Below, in pieces: positions 32,796-41,647 of a DNA stretch of 64,000 nt; position 1 is the first letter of the stretch; the number at the start of each line of letters is the position of its first letter. Made by a program: the position numbers and the translations under genes. This DNA comes from Holophagaceae bacterium (lineage in GTDB: Bacteria; Acidobacteriota; Holophagae; Holophagales; Holophagaceae). The notes under the pieces are model-generated. The model made no database searches, had not been told where the DNA came from, and saw nothing but the letters and a program-made list of their open reading frames with translations. The DNA is taken from NCBI GenBank assembly GCA_021286765.1, contig JAJTBS010000005.1, forward strand, positions 183,017 through 247,016, read 5' to 3'.

Positions 32796-33623
32796 ATGCA
32801 CGTGTCAGGCCGGTGGATGAGGTTGGGGCTCTTGCTGGCGGCCTTGGCGGTGACCTCATGGGCGGCGGAGCCTCGCTTCATCATCGGGGTCGCGCCCCAC
32901 ACCAGCGCCAGGGTCATTCTCGAGAACTACGCCCCCCTTCGCAGGCACATTGAAGCGGGGCTCGGTCTGCCGACGGAGGTGGCCACCGCCAAGGACTTCA
33001 CGGAATTCGTCCGTCAGGCGAGGGCCCAGCAATTCGATCTTGTGATCACCACGGGCCACCAGGCACGGCTCCTTCAGGTCGACTCCGGCTACACGCCCCT
33101 GTTGACCTACCGGGCTGATTTCAGGTCCGTCGTCATCGTCCCGAAGGACTCGCCCGTTCATTCTGCGAACGACCTGAAGGGTGGTGGCGTGATCGGCCTG
33201 AGCCCCACCTCCCTGGTGACCCTCTGGGGCCAACACTGGTTGCGCCGGTCTCTCGGTTCAGATGTCCACGTTCGATATGTGAGCGCGGCCGACAGCGTTG
33301 CCCAGATCCTGCTGGCGGGAGAGGCCAAGGCCGGCCTCGTGTCCCTGGCGAACTTCCAGGGGCTCGCGGAGGAGGTTCGGAGCCGCCTCCGGGTCCTGGT
33401 GGAAAGCGAGCCCATGGCTGGGCGGGTCTATGTCCTGAATCAGCGGCAGAAGCATCGGCGCCGCCAGATCGAGGCCGCCCTCTGGTCCTTCGAAAAGACC
33501 GAGGAGGGCAAGCGGTACTTCGCGGCGCTTCAGCTGGGCGGCTACCGCACCCTCCGGAGGGGCGAACTCGAGCGGATGGACCCCTTCGCTGAGGAGGTCC
33601 GCAAGGTCCTGGTGCAGCCATGA
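32796..33623 (+). CDS. PhnD-like periplasmic binding protein, kinase-associated
   Basis: The 275-residue protein has a signal peptide (LGLLLAALAVTSWAAEP) and the phosphate/phosphite/phosphonate (PhnD, TauA-like) binding-protein fold: FIIGVAPHTSARVILENYAPLRRHIE, FVRQARAQQFDLVITTGH, VPKDSPVHSANDLKGGGVIGLS, and the C-terminal AALQLGGYR. GGGAGG lies 5 nt before the ATG. There is no transporter next to it; instead it overlaps a histidine kinase by ATGA. It therefore probably serves as a sensor subunit presenting a ligand to the kinase. The ligand is unknown. Confidence 0.88.
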   Translation: MHVSGRWMRLGLLLAALAVTSWAAEPRFIIGVAPHTSARVILENYAPLRRHIEAGLGLPTEVATAKDFTEFVRQARAQQFDLVITTGHQARLLQVDSGYTPLLTYRADFRSVVIVPKDSPVHSANDLKGGGVIGLSPTSLVTLWGQHWLRRSLGSDVHVRYVSAADSVAQILLAGEAKAGLVSLANFQGLAEEVRSRLRVLVESEPMAGRVYVLNQRQKHRRRQIEAALWSFEKTEEGKRYFAALQLGGYRTLRRGELERMDPFAEEVRKVLVQP

Positions 33624-36600
33624 TCAGTTGGATCAGGGGCCGTTCCCTCCGGACGCGGATGTTGCTCGCCGCCCTCCTGGTGGAGACGGCCATGCTGACG
33701 CTGCTTGTGGTCAACAGCCTGCGGCTGCTCTCGGGGCACATGCTGGAGCAGCAGGCCAAGAGTGTGGCCCAACTGACTCCCGTCCTTAAGGCTGCGCTGG
33801 TGGCCCCCCTGGCCCAGCGGGATTGGGCGACGGTGCAGGCCATCCTCGACGAGTGCGCCGCCAACGAGGACCTGGATTACCTGGCAGTGACGGACAGCAG
33901 CGGGCGCATCGTGGCCGCCCATGGCTGGCGCAAGGACCTCCCCTTGCCGGTCCCCAGCCCTGGACTTCTCGGCGCGAGCCGCCGCATCCCGGCGCGGTTC
34001 GACACCGCCAGCGTGATCGGTATCGGCGGGCAGGGCCTTGGCCGGGTGCAGTTCGGGCTCGACCTCTCCCCCATCATCCACGCCCACCGGATTCTCCTGA
34101 GGCAGGGCATGGCGATCGCGCTCGTGGAGCTGTTGCTGTCCGCCTGCCTCCTGGCCCTCCTCAGCCTCTGGATCACCCGGCATCTTGCGGCCCTGACCCG
34201 GGCAAGCGACATGGTGGCTCAGGGCGTGTTTACACCTCCGATGCTGCACGAAGGCTCTGACGACATCGGACGCCTGGGGGCCGCTTTCAACGCCATGAGC
34301 GCGGCGGTCCGTGATCGGATCAGTGAGCTGACGGTGTCGAGGGATATCCAGGCCTCCATGGCCATGGACATCTCTGAGGCCCACCAGCAGCTCGATGAAA
34401 TCACCCGCACCATGGGAGACGGGCTCTACGTGGTGGACCGCCTGGAGCGCATCACCTTTGTGAATCCCAGGGTGGAGGAGATTCTCGGTTGGCCGTCCAT
34501 CGACCTCATCGGCCGCTCGGCTCACGAGCTGTTCCACGGCCGCCGGGAGGGTGGTCCCCTTCTGGCGGGTGAAGCATGCCCCTTATGCGATGTCGTGCAG
34601 ACCGGCGCCCCCTTCCGCTCGACCTCCGTGGCCTACCAGACGCAGAACGGGGGGAGGCTCCATCTCTCCGTGTCGGCCCGGCCCATCCTGCGGGGGAAGG
34701 AATGCACGGGTGCGGTGGTGGTCTTCCAGGATGTGTCCGAGCTCCATCAGCGGACGGAGGCGCTCAGGAAGAGTGAGGAACGGTTCGTGGCCGCCGTGAA
34801 CGGGAGTGGGGACGGCCTCTGGGACTGGGATGTCCAGGCGGGCACCGTCTACTACTCGGATACCTGGAAAGCCATGATCGGATATCTGCCGCAGGAGCTC
34901 GGCAGTGACCTTGATGAGTGGAAATCCCGCGTTCACCCCGAAGATCTTCCCGACGTGCTCGAATGCCTTCAGGCCCACCTTGCCGGTGAGGTGTCCACCT
35001 ATGTCAGTGAGCACCGCTTCCTCTGCCGGAATGGCAGTTATCTGTGGGTGCTGGACCGTGGCGTCCTCGTGGACTGGGACTCGGCTGGGCGTCCCTCTCG
35101 CATGATCGGGACCCACACCGACATCACGGCCCGCAAAACGATGGAGGTGGACCTCCGCAGGAAGGACATGCTGCTGGAGGCCGTGAGCAAGGCCGTGGCC
35201 GGACTGCTGGACTCAGAGGGCTGGGAGGATGACATCCCCGGGTTCCTGCAGCGCCTCGGGGAGGGCACAGGGTCAAGCCGGGCCTACATCTTCAAGCGTG
35301 TGGGCGGTTCTCCCTCCGAGGGCGAAGTCATGATGGACCATGTCTTCGAGTGGTGCAGCGAGGACGTCAGCCCGCAGATCGACAACCCCGGGTTGCGGGG
35401 TATTCCCATGCGGGCGGTGGGCTTCGGGCGTTGGGTGGACCAGCTTTGCGCCGACCGGATGATCTGTGGCCGGATCGAGGACCTGCCTTGGAAGGAACAG
35501 GACATCCTGGCTGCGCAGGGCATCCGCTCCATCCAGGTGATGCCGATCCATGTGCGCGGGCAATGGTGGGGGCTGATCGGCTTCGACGACTGCCGGTCCG
35601 CCCGCGTCTGGTCCCAGTCCGAGCAGGATGTCCTCCGGATCTCCAGCCGTGCGCTGGGAGCCAAGATCGAGCGTACGGAGACCCTGGTCGAGTTGGAGCT
35701 CCGTGTCCAGGAACGGACGAGAGAGCTGGACCAGAAGAACCTGGACCTGATCACCGAGATGGAGGCGCGTCAGGCGGTGGTGGCCGAGAGCCGCGCCGTT
35801 CAGGCTGAACTCGAGCAAGCCAGGAAGATGGAGTCCATCGGGCGGCTGGCTGCCGGCATTGCCCACGAGATCAACACGCCCATCCAGTTCCTGGGGAACA
35901 ACCTCGGATTCCTGAAGTCCGCCCACAGTCAGCTGGATCGCCTGCTGGACGCCTATGGCGAGGTGCGTGAAGAACTGCCGCCCCAGTCCGCCCAGGCCCT
36001 CCTGGAACTGCAGCGCGAGGCGGCCCTGCCCTACCTGCGGGAGGAGCTTCCCCAGGCCATCGATGAAAGCCTGGAAGGGATCCAGCGGGTGGCCAAGATT
36101 GTCCGCGCCATGAAGGAGTTCTCCCACCCTGGCGGCCCTGAGAAGGTATCGGTGGACGTGAACCACAGCCTGGTGACGACTTGCACCGTCACCCGGAGTG
36201 AATGGAAACAGCATGCGGAAATGGTCATGGACCTGGATGCCGGGAATCCGGTCATTCAGGGGCTCCCCGCTGAACTGCACCAGGTGTTCCTGAATCTGGT
36301 GATGAATTCGGCCGACGCCATCGCCGAGCGCCAGCAGCATGACCCGGGGCCGGGCGTGATCACCCTCTCGACCCTCCGGATCGACCATGGGGTCGAGATC
36401 CGGGTCTCGGACAACGGTTCCGGGATCCCCAAGGACATCCAGTCGAAGATCTTCGACCCCTTCTTCACCACCAAGGGCGTGGGCAAGGGGACGGGGCAGG
36501 GCTTGACCGTCTGCTATCAGGTTGTCGTGACCCGCCATGGCGGAACCATCCAGTGCCAGTCCGAGCCGGGACGGGGAACCACCTTCCTCATCCGCCTCCC

Positions 36601-36652
36601 CGCCCGGGATGGCTTCGGTCCCGCGCAGGGCGCAGAGGAGATGGGCCTGTGA
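33620..36652 (+). CDS. Membrane PAS/GAF sensor histidine kinase
   Basis: The 1010-residue kinase has membrane helices at about 14-33 and 157-181 around a periplasmic domain, then HAMP (about 185-235), PAS 1 (about 250-375), PAS 2 with PAC (about 385-515, [20 protein letters not shown]), a GAF domain (about 525-690), a coiled coil, the phosphoacceptor [18 protein letters not shown] (His near 749) and an ATPase domain ([29 protein letters not shown]). It has no receiver, so phosphate goes to separate regulators, of which three are in the same island. It overlaps both neighbours by 4 nt. The binding protein upstream likely supplies its periplasmic signal. Confidence 0.92.
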   Translation: MISWIRGRSLRTRMLLAALLVETAMLTLLVVNSLRLLSGHMLEQQAKSVAQLTPVLKAALVAPLAQRDWATVQAILDECAANEDLDYLAVTDSSGRIVAAHGWRKDLPLPVPSPGLLGASRRIPARFDTASVIGIGGQGLGRVQFGLDLSPIIHAHRILLRQGMAIALVELLLSACLLALLSLWITRHLAALTRASDMVAQGVFTPPMLHEGSDDIGRLGAAFNAMSAAVRDRISELTVSRDIQASMAMDISEAHQQLDEITRTMGDGLYVVDRLERITFVNPRVEEILGWPSIDLIGRSAHELFHGRREGGPLLAGEACPLCDVVQTGAPFRSTSVAYQTQNGGRLHLSVSARPILRGKECTGAVVVFQDVSELHQRTEALRKSEERFVAAVNGSGDGLWDWDVQAGTVYYSDTWKAMIGYLPQELGSDLDEWKSRVHPEDLPDVLECLQAHLAGEVSTYVSEHRFLCRNGSYLWVLDRGVLVDWDSAGRPSRMIGTHTDITARKTMEVDLRRKDMLLEAVSKAVAGLLDSEGWEDDIPGFLQRLGEGTGSSRAYIFKRVGGSPSEGEVMMDHVFEWCSEDVSPQIDNPGLRGIPMRAVGFGRWVDQLCADRMICGRIEDLPWKEQDILAAQGIRSIQVMPIHVRGQWWGLIGFDDCRSARVWSQSEQDVLRISSRALGAKIERTETLVELELRVQERTRELDQKNLDLITEMEARQAVVAESRAVQAELEQARKMESIGRLAAGIAHEINTPIQFLGNNLGFLKSAHSQLDRLLDAYGEVREELPPQSAQALLELQREAALPYLREELPQAIDESLEGIQRVAKIVRAMKEFSHPGGPEKVSVDVNHSLVTTCTVTRSEWKQHAEMVMDLDAGNPVIQGLPAELHQVFLNLVMNSADAIAERQQHDPGPGVITLSTLRIDHGVEIRVSDNGSGIPKDIQSKIFDPFFTTKGVGKGTGQGLTVCYQVVVTRHGGTIQCQSEPGRGTTFLIRLPARDGFGPAQGAEEMGL

Positions 36653-37875
36653 GAATCCTCCTTGTTGATGACGACCACCTGCTGGTGAAGGCCCTGCTGA
36701 GGAGCATCCGCCTCCAGCGTCCCCACTGGCGGCTCACGCCGGTCAACTCCGGAGAGGCGGCCATCGTGGAGATGGCGCAGGATTCCTTCGACCTGATCCT
36801 CACGGACATGCAGATGCCCGGCATCGATGGCACCGGGGTGCTCACCTGGGCCCGCGAGCTTCAGCCGGAAGCCATTCGGGTCATCCTCTCCGGCCATGCG
36901 CCCCAGCGCCGCATCTTAGAGTCCGAAGGAGACTATCACCGGTTCCTCACCAAGCCAGTGGACCCGACCCGTCTGGTGGACATCATCGAGTCATTCATCC
37001 GCCACCACCCGGATCCCTTCCGTCGGGAGGCGAGGGCCATGGTGGTGAAGCTGGAGCGGATCCCCAGCCTTCGGAACAACCTGGACGCCATTGGAATGCT
37101 TCTGGCCGAGGGCCGGTCCAGCCTCCGGGCGGTCGCGGAGATCGTGGCCCAGGACTTGGGGCTGGCGCTTCAGGTGCTGAAGCTGGTGAACTCCGGGTAC
37201 CTCCCGGGAGAGCGGCCGATCACAGACATCGTGCAGGCTGTCGAGTTCCTGGGGTTCGAGCAGATCGGCGAGCTGATCCGCAATCGGGGCGAGGACAGCT
37301 TCACCGCCGAAGGCGAGGGTCCGGGCCCCCTCCTGGCGGGGCTATGGGCCCACTCCCTGCAAATCGGCAGCATGGCCTCGAGCCTGGTCTACCGGGAGAC
37401 CGGCGACGAGGCGTGCGCAGCTGAGGCCTTTACGGCGGGCCTGTTCCATGACGTGGGTATTGCGGTCCTGGCGAACCTGCCGGAGCTGGGCTATGGGCAG
37501 ATCCCGCTGGAACCGGCCACCGCAGGGCCTGGTGTCATCGAGGCGGAACGGAGCCACTGCGGCACGGACCATGCGGAAGTCGGAGCCGAGCTCCTCCACC
37601 TATGGGGGCTTCCTGAGCCCTTCATCCAGGCGGTGCGGAGCCATCACAACCCCAGGCTTCCAGAGCACGAGACCCTGGTGTCCCTGGCCTTGCATGTGGC
37701 CCACCTCGGCAAGGGGGGGGAGCTTCTCAAGCCCGGGGCTCCCCTTGACCGTGAGCAGGGGGATGCCCTTGCCACCTCTCTGTGGGGCGACATCTTGCTG
37801 GCCTGGCGAAACCGGCGCACGGAAGCGCCCCGTGCGTCCTCTCTGGCGCCGATCGGAGGTAACCATGAATGCTGA
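36649..37875 (+). CDS. Receiver-HDOD response regulator
   Basis: The 408-residue protein has a receiver (about 1-120: [11 protein letters not shown], Asp in LILTDMQMPGIDG, Lys in FLTKPV) and an HDOD domain (about 130-340) with SLRAVAEIVAQDLGLALQVLKLVNS and LFHDVGIAVLANL. HDOD proteins are non-enzymatic output modules in chemotaxis, development and c-di-GMP networks. GTG 36649 overlaps the kinase stop (GTGA) and has GAGGAG upstream. It overlaps the next gene by 11 nt. It is a probable phosphorylation target of the kinase before it. Confidence 0.88.
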   Translation: MRILLVDDDHLLVKALLRSIRLQRPHWRLTPVNSGEAAIVEMAQDSFDLILTDMQMPGIDGTGVLTWARELQPEAIRVILSGHAPQRRILESEGDYHRFLTKPVDPTRLVDIIESFIRHHPDPFRREARAMVVKLERIPSLRNNLDAIGMLLAEGRSSLRAVAEIVAQDLGLALQVLKLVNSGYLPGERPITDIVQAVEFLGFEQIGELIRNRGEDSFTAEGEGPGPLLAGLWAHSLQIGSMASSLVYRETGDEACAAEAFTAGLFHDVGIAVLANLPELGYGQIPLEPATAGPGVIEAERSHCGTDHAEVGAELLHLWGLPEPFIQAVRSHHNPRLPEHETLVSLALHVAHLGKGGELLKPGAPLDREQGDALATSLWGDILLAWRNRRTEAPRASSLAPIGGNHEC

Positions 37876-39085
37876 AGGAATCCCGACCCTCGGTCCTGTG
37901 CCCACCCCCAGCCTTCACCCTGCAGGGGCCAAGCCCCTGGTCCTGCTTGTCGACGACGACGTGCTGCTGCTCCGCGCCTTGCAGCGCGTGCTCTCCCATG
38001 CCTTCGACATCATCACCGCGGATTCAGGAGAGGCGGCGCTCGCCTACCTGAAGGAGCCCCGCGCCATCGCCGTGGTCGTCTCTGACATGCGCATGCCGGG
38101 CATGGATGGCATCCGCTTCCTCGACCAGTGGAGGTTCCTCTCTCCAGACACCACCCGGGTCATGCTGACGGGGCAGGCCGACCTCACGACGGCGATGGAC
38201 GCCGTGAACCAGGGCCAGGTCTTCCGTTTTGTCACGAAGCCTGTGGATGGCCGTGATCTGCAGGCGATCCTCCGTGACGCGGCATCCCAGTACGAGCTGG
38301 TGACGGCGGAGCACACGCTGCTTGAGGGGACCCTCACGGGCAGCGTCCAGGTCCTCGTGGACATGCTCTCCATGCTTGATCCGAAGGGCTTCGGCCGGGC
38401 GAAGGAAGAGCGCGACCTCGCGGTGGCCATGGCCCGGGAGTGCGGCCTGGATGCAGAGTGGGATGTGGCCATGGCAGCCCTGGTGGGGCGGATCGGCTGG
38501 CTGGCGCTGCCGCTGGAGGTGCAGACCAAGCTGCACCGTGGCGAGCGGCTGACGCTTCAGGAACAGGAGATGCACCACCGCTCGCCGGAAGTCGGGGCGC
38601 AGATGCTGGCCGCCATCCCTCGCCTGCAGCCAGTGGCCCGGATCATCCGCTACAGTTCGAAGGACTTCAACGGAGGTGGCGCGCCTCACGACCGGGTGGC
38701 TGGCCAGGACATTCCGATTGCCTCCAGGATCCTCCGCATCGTCCATGACTTTGTCGCGAAACTGCACGTCCGGCAGTCCCCGGTGGTCGTCTTCGCGGAC
38801 TTGGAGCTGGGGGCCTCCCGCAAGTACGATCCAGAGCTGCTTCAGCTCCTGGGTGGCCTGCTCAAGGTCCACGATGCATCTGCGGCCAGGGTCGGCAGCA
38901 TGCTCCTGAGCGTGGATGACCTGGAGCCAGGAATGACCCTGGTCAAGGATGTCTATACCTCTCGCAATGAGATGCTACTGCTGCCCGGGGGGACGCGGCT
39001 CAACCTCCTCCACATCGAACGGTTGAGGAACTATTCGGCCGGCCGGATGCTGGAGGGGCCCATTCTCATCGACCGGATGGCCTGA
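37865..39085 (+). CDS. Response regulator with degenerate HD-GYP domain
   Basis: The 406-residue protein has an intact receiver (about 23-140: LVLLVDDDVLL, Asp in VVSDMRMPGMDG, Lys in FVTKPV). The C-terminal part aligns with HD-GYP c-di-GMP phosphodiesterases but the metal ligands are lost: the HD in HDIGK is GR (LVGRIGWLALP), HHExxDGxGYP is YSSKDFNGGGAPHD, while HHRSPEVG and DIPIASRILRIVHDF are kept. It is therefore probably catalytically dead, serving as a c-di-GMP sensor or scaffold. CGGAGG lies upstream of ATG 37865 within the previous gene. Last gene of the operon. Confidence 0.85.
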   Translation: MNAEGIPTLGPVPTPSLHPAGAKPLVLLVDDDVLLLRALQRVLSHAFDIITADSGEAALAYLKEPRAIAVVVSDMRMPGMDGIRFLDQWRFLSPDTTRVMLTGQADLTTAMDAVNQGQVFRFVTKPVDGRDLQAILRDAASQYELVTAEHTLLEGTLTGSVQVLVDMLSMLDPKGFGRAKEERDLAVAMARECGLDAEWDVAMAALVGRIGWLALPLEVQTKLHRGERLTLQEQEMHHRSPEVGAQMLAAIPRLQPVARIIRYSSKDFNGGGAPHDRVAGQDIPIASRILRIVHDFVAKLHVRQSPVVVFADLELGASRKYDPELLQLLGGLLKVHDASAARVGSMLLSVDDLEPGMTLVKDVYTSRNEMLLLPGGTRLNLLHIERLRNYSAGRMLEGPILIDRMA

Positions 39086-39105
39086 GTGTTCGGTTGCCGC
39101 GCGGG

Positions 39106-39828
39106 TCAAGCGCCCGGCAACTCGGGGACCAGGCTCTCCACGAAGGTGGCTTCCACCCGGAAGACTTCCCGGATGAGGGGTGCGGTGAGGACGTCGTGGG
39201 GCGCGCCGTTGCCCACCAGATGGCCCTGGTCCAGCACCAGCACCCGGTCGAAGCGGTAGGCGGCGCGCAGGTCGTGGAGGCTCACGAGCACGGTGCCGCC
39301 GCCATCGGCCAGGCGCCGCGCCAATCGCATGACCTCCAGGGCGTGGCGCACGTCGAGCTGAGCCACGGGCTCGTCCCAGAGCTGAATGGGCGCGCCCGTG
39401 GCCAGGGCCCGGGCGAGGCCGACCCGGTGGCGCTCGCCGCCGGAGAGGCGCGTCACCGGCCGCTCGGCCAGATGCGTGAGATCCAGTTCCGCCAGGGCTT
39501 CCGCCACGCCGGCGAGGTCATCTCCCCAGGCATAGCGGCCCTGGGCCACCACCTCGCGCACGGGGAAGGCGAACTCGAAGTGGGCTTCCTGGCCCACCCA
39601 GGCCAGCCGCCGCCCGCGTTCAGGCATGCCCAGGCGGGACAGCGGTTGTCCATTCCATTGGACGAGTCCCTCCGCGGGAAGCAATCCCGCCAGGGCCTGC
39701 ACCAGCGTGGACTTGCCCGCTCCGTTGGGCCCCACCAGGGCCACCAGCTCGCCGGGCCCAAGGTCCAGCGACACGGGCGACAGGCGGTTCGGCACCGCGA
39801 GGTCTGAAGCGTGCAGTGCCGCGGTCAT
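39106..39828 (-). CDS. btuD: Cobalamin ABC transporter, ATP-binding protein
   Basis: The 240-residue ATPase has Walker A VGPNGAGKSTLVQAL (about 33-47), the signature LSGGERHRVGLARAL, Walker B-like IQLWDEPVAQLD and the switch His in LVSLHD. It overlaps the permease by ATGA (39825-39828). Position at the end of an operon headed by a B12 riboswitch, with permease, binding protein and TonB receptor, supports cobalamin or corrinoid transport; sequence alone only gives the FecE/BtuD family. Confidence 0.9.
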   Translation of the reverse strand: MTAALHASDLAVPNRLSPVSLDLGPGELVALVGPNGAGKSTLVQALAGLLPAEGLVQWNGQPLSRLGMPERGRRLAWVGQEAHFEFAFPVREVVAQGRYAWGDDLAGVAEALAELDLTHLAERPVTRLSGGERHRVGLARALATGAPIQLWDEPVAQLDVRHALEVMRLARRLADGGGTVLVSLHDLRAAYRFDRVLVLDQGHLVGNGAPHDVLTAPLIREVFRVEATFVESLVPELPGA

Positions 39829-40811
39829 CGCGGCCTCCGCAGCAGCCAAAGGAAGAAGGGGCCGCCGATGAGGGCCGTGACCACGCCCAGGCGCAAACCC
39901 AGGGGGAAGGTCCGGGTGACGAGGTCGCAGGCCAGCAGGAAGATGGCGCCACCCAGCATGGAATAGGGCAGCAGGCGCCGGTGGTCCGGGCCGAAGGCCA
40001 GGCGCAGCACGTGGGGCACCACCAGACCCACGAAGCCCACGATGCCCGCCACGGCGGTGGCCAGGGCCGTGAGGACGGTGGACAGCACGATGAGCTGGCG
40101 GCGCAGGCGGCGCACATCCACGCCCAGGCTCTGGGCGCTCTGCTCGCCCAGGCTCAGCAGGTCCATGGCGCGGCCCAGGGGCAGCAGCAGCAGGCAGGCC
40201 ACCACCATGGCGGGGACGCCCATCCACACATGCTCCCAGCTGCGGCTCTCCAGGCCGCCCATGAGCCAGAACAGGATCTGAGCATTCACCTCGAAATGGC
40301 CCGCTGTGGTGGTGAGCAGGAAGCTGGTGCCCGCTCCCAGCAGGGCGTTGAGGGCCACGCCCGAAAGCAGCAGCCGCTCTGTGCCCGCACCCCGCTGGGC
40401 GAGCATGAGGACCATGCCGGTGGCGGCAAAGGCGCCGAGGATGGACGCGACCGGAAGGGCCCACACGGTGGCTGCGGCCAGGCCGAACATCGGCCCCGCC
40501 GCCAGCACCGCCACGGCGCCCAGGGCCCCGCCGCTGCTCACGCCCAGCAAGCCGGGGCTGGCCAGGGGATTGCGGAAGAAGGCCTGCATCACCACTCCGC
40601 TGGCGCCCAGGGCCGCGCCCACGGCCAGGCCCACCAGGGCCCGGGGCAGGCGGAAGTCCCGCACCACGGTGCGGGCCACCTCGTCCGGGCCGTTCATGAG
40701 GGCGCCCAGCACCTGCCCGAAGCTCAGCCGAAGCTCTCCGAAGGCCAGCGAGGCCAGGAAGGTCAGGGCCAGGAGCGCCAGCAGGAGCGGGACGGCGAGG
40801 CGGGGCTTCAC
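39825..40811 (-). CDS. btuC: Cobalamin ABC transporter, permease
   Basis: The 328-residue permease is of the FecCD/BtuC family with about ten membrane helices. Family segments are LRLPRALVGLAVGAALGASGVVMQAFFRNPLASP, LGVSSGGALGAV and GFVGLVVPHVLRL. The start is GTG 40811, which overlaps the binding-protein stop (GTGA); starts further upstream would lie inside that gene. Specificity for corrinoids is inferred from the riboswitch and operon. Confidence 0.9.
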   Translation of the reverse strand: MKPRLAVPLLLALLALTFLASLAFGELRLSFGQVLGALMNGPDEVARTVVRDFRLPRALVGLAVGAALGASGVVMQAFFRNPLASPGLLGVSSGGALGAVAVLAAGPMFGLAAATVWALPVASILGAFAATGMVLMLAQRGAGTERLLLSGVALNALLGAGTSFLLTTTAGHFEVNAQILFWLMGGLESRSWEHVWMGVPAMVVACLLLLPLGRAMDLLSLGEQSAQSLGVDVRRLRRQLIVLSTVLTALATAVAGIVGFVGLVVPHVLRLAFGPDHRRLLPYSMLGGAIFLLACDLVTRTFPLGLRLGVVTALIGGPFFLWLLRRPR

Positions 40812-41647
40812 CGGAAGCGCTCCGGGTGCAGGGCCCGCGCCAGGGCCTCGTAGGCTGCGATGCGGTGGTGGGACACGCTGGACATCATGGGTCCCGGGAT
40901 CAGCACCAGCCGTCCGGCCTTGAAGGCGGGCAGGGCGCGGTAGTGGGGGATGGCCGCGAGCTGGGCGCGGGTGCTCTCCCCGCCCGAGGCCACCAGCGCC
41001 TCGATGTTCCAGACCAGCAGCTTTTCGGAGGGCGTGGGCGCGTGTCCCTTCAGGCCTGCCTCCGTGGCGACGTTGAGAGCTCCGGCATGGTCGCAGAGGT
41101 CCTGGAAGGTGGTGCCTGCTCCAGACGTGAAGGGGTAGACGCCCGCGCTCAGCACGCGCACGGGCTTCACGCCGCGGAGCCTGTCGGCGAGCACCGAGAC
41201 GCGGGCGCGGCACTGGGCGATTACCGCTTCGGCGCGGGCCTCCTGTCCCAGTTCGTGCCCGAGGACGCGCAGGCTGGCATAGATGTCCTCCAGCGTGTCG
41301 AAGCGGTCCAGCACCACCAGCCGGACCCCGGCCCGCCGGAGCAGGGCCAGGGTCTCAGGACGGGTGAAGCTGGCGGCCAGCACCAGGTCGGGGCGGAAGC
41401 GCAGCACGCTTTCGGCGTCGCTGTCACGGAGGGCGGGGAAGCGCCGAGCCTCGGCGGCCACGGGGCTGAACTGCGCGTCGTGGCTGATGTGGCTGAGGGC
41501 CGCGATCTGGCCTGGATCCGCCAGGGCCAGCAGCAGCTCATCCGTGCCCACGGCCTGACTCACGACCCGCTGGGGATGCGCGGCCACCAGGGGCAGCGCG
41601 AGTACCACGAGACAGGCGAGAAGGCGGACTACGGATGAACGGAGCAT
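40808..41647 (-). CDS. btuF: Cobalamin ABC transporter, substrate-binding protein
   Basis: The 279-residue protein has a signal peptide (VVRLLACLVVLALPLVAAHP) and a periplasmic-binding fold of the BtuF/FhuD type: RVVSQAVGTDELLLAL, RFRPDLVLAASFTRPETLALLRRAGVRLVVLD, a long linking helix and the C-terminal lobe (LVWNIEALVASGG...). GGAGG lies 5 nt before ATG 41647, which overlaps the receptor stop (TGATG). It would hand corrinoids from the outer-membrane receptor to the permease. Confidence 0.88.
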   Translation of the reverse strand: MLRSSVVRLLACLVVLALPLVAAHPQRVVSQAVGTDELLLALADPGQIAALSHISHDAQFSPVAAEARRFPALRDSDAESVLRFRPDLVLAASFTRPETLALLRRAGVRLVVLDRFDTLEDIYASLRVLGHELGQEARAEAVIAQCRARVSVLADRLRGVKPVRVLSAGVYPFTSGAGTTFQDLCDHAGALNVATEAGLKGHAPTPSEKLLVWNIEALVASGGESTRAQLAAIPHYRALPAFKAGRLVLIPGPMMSSVSHHRIAAYEALARALHPERFR

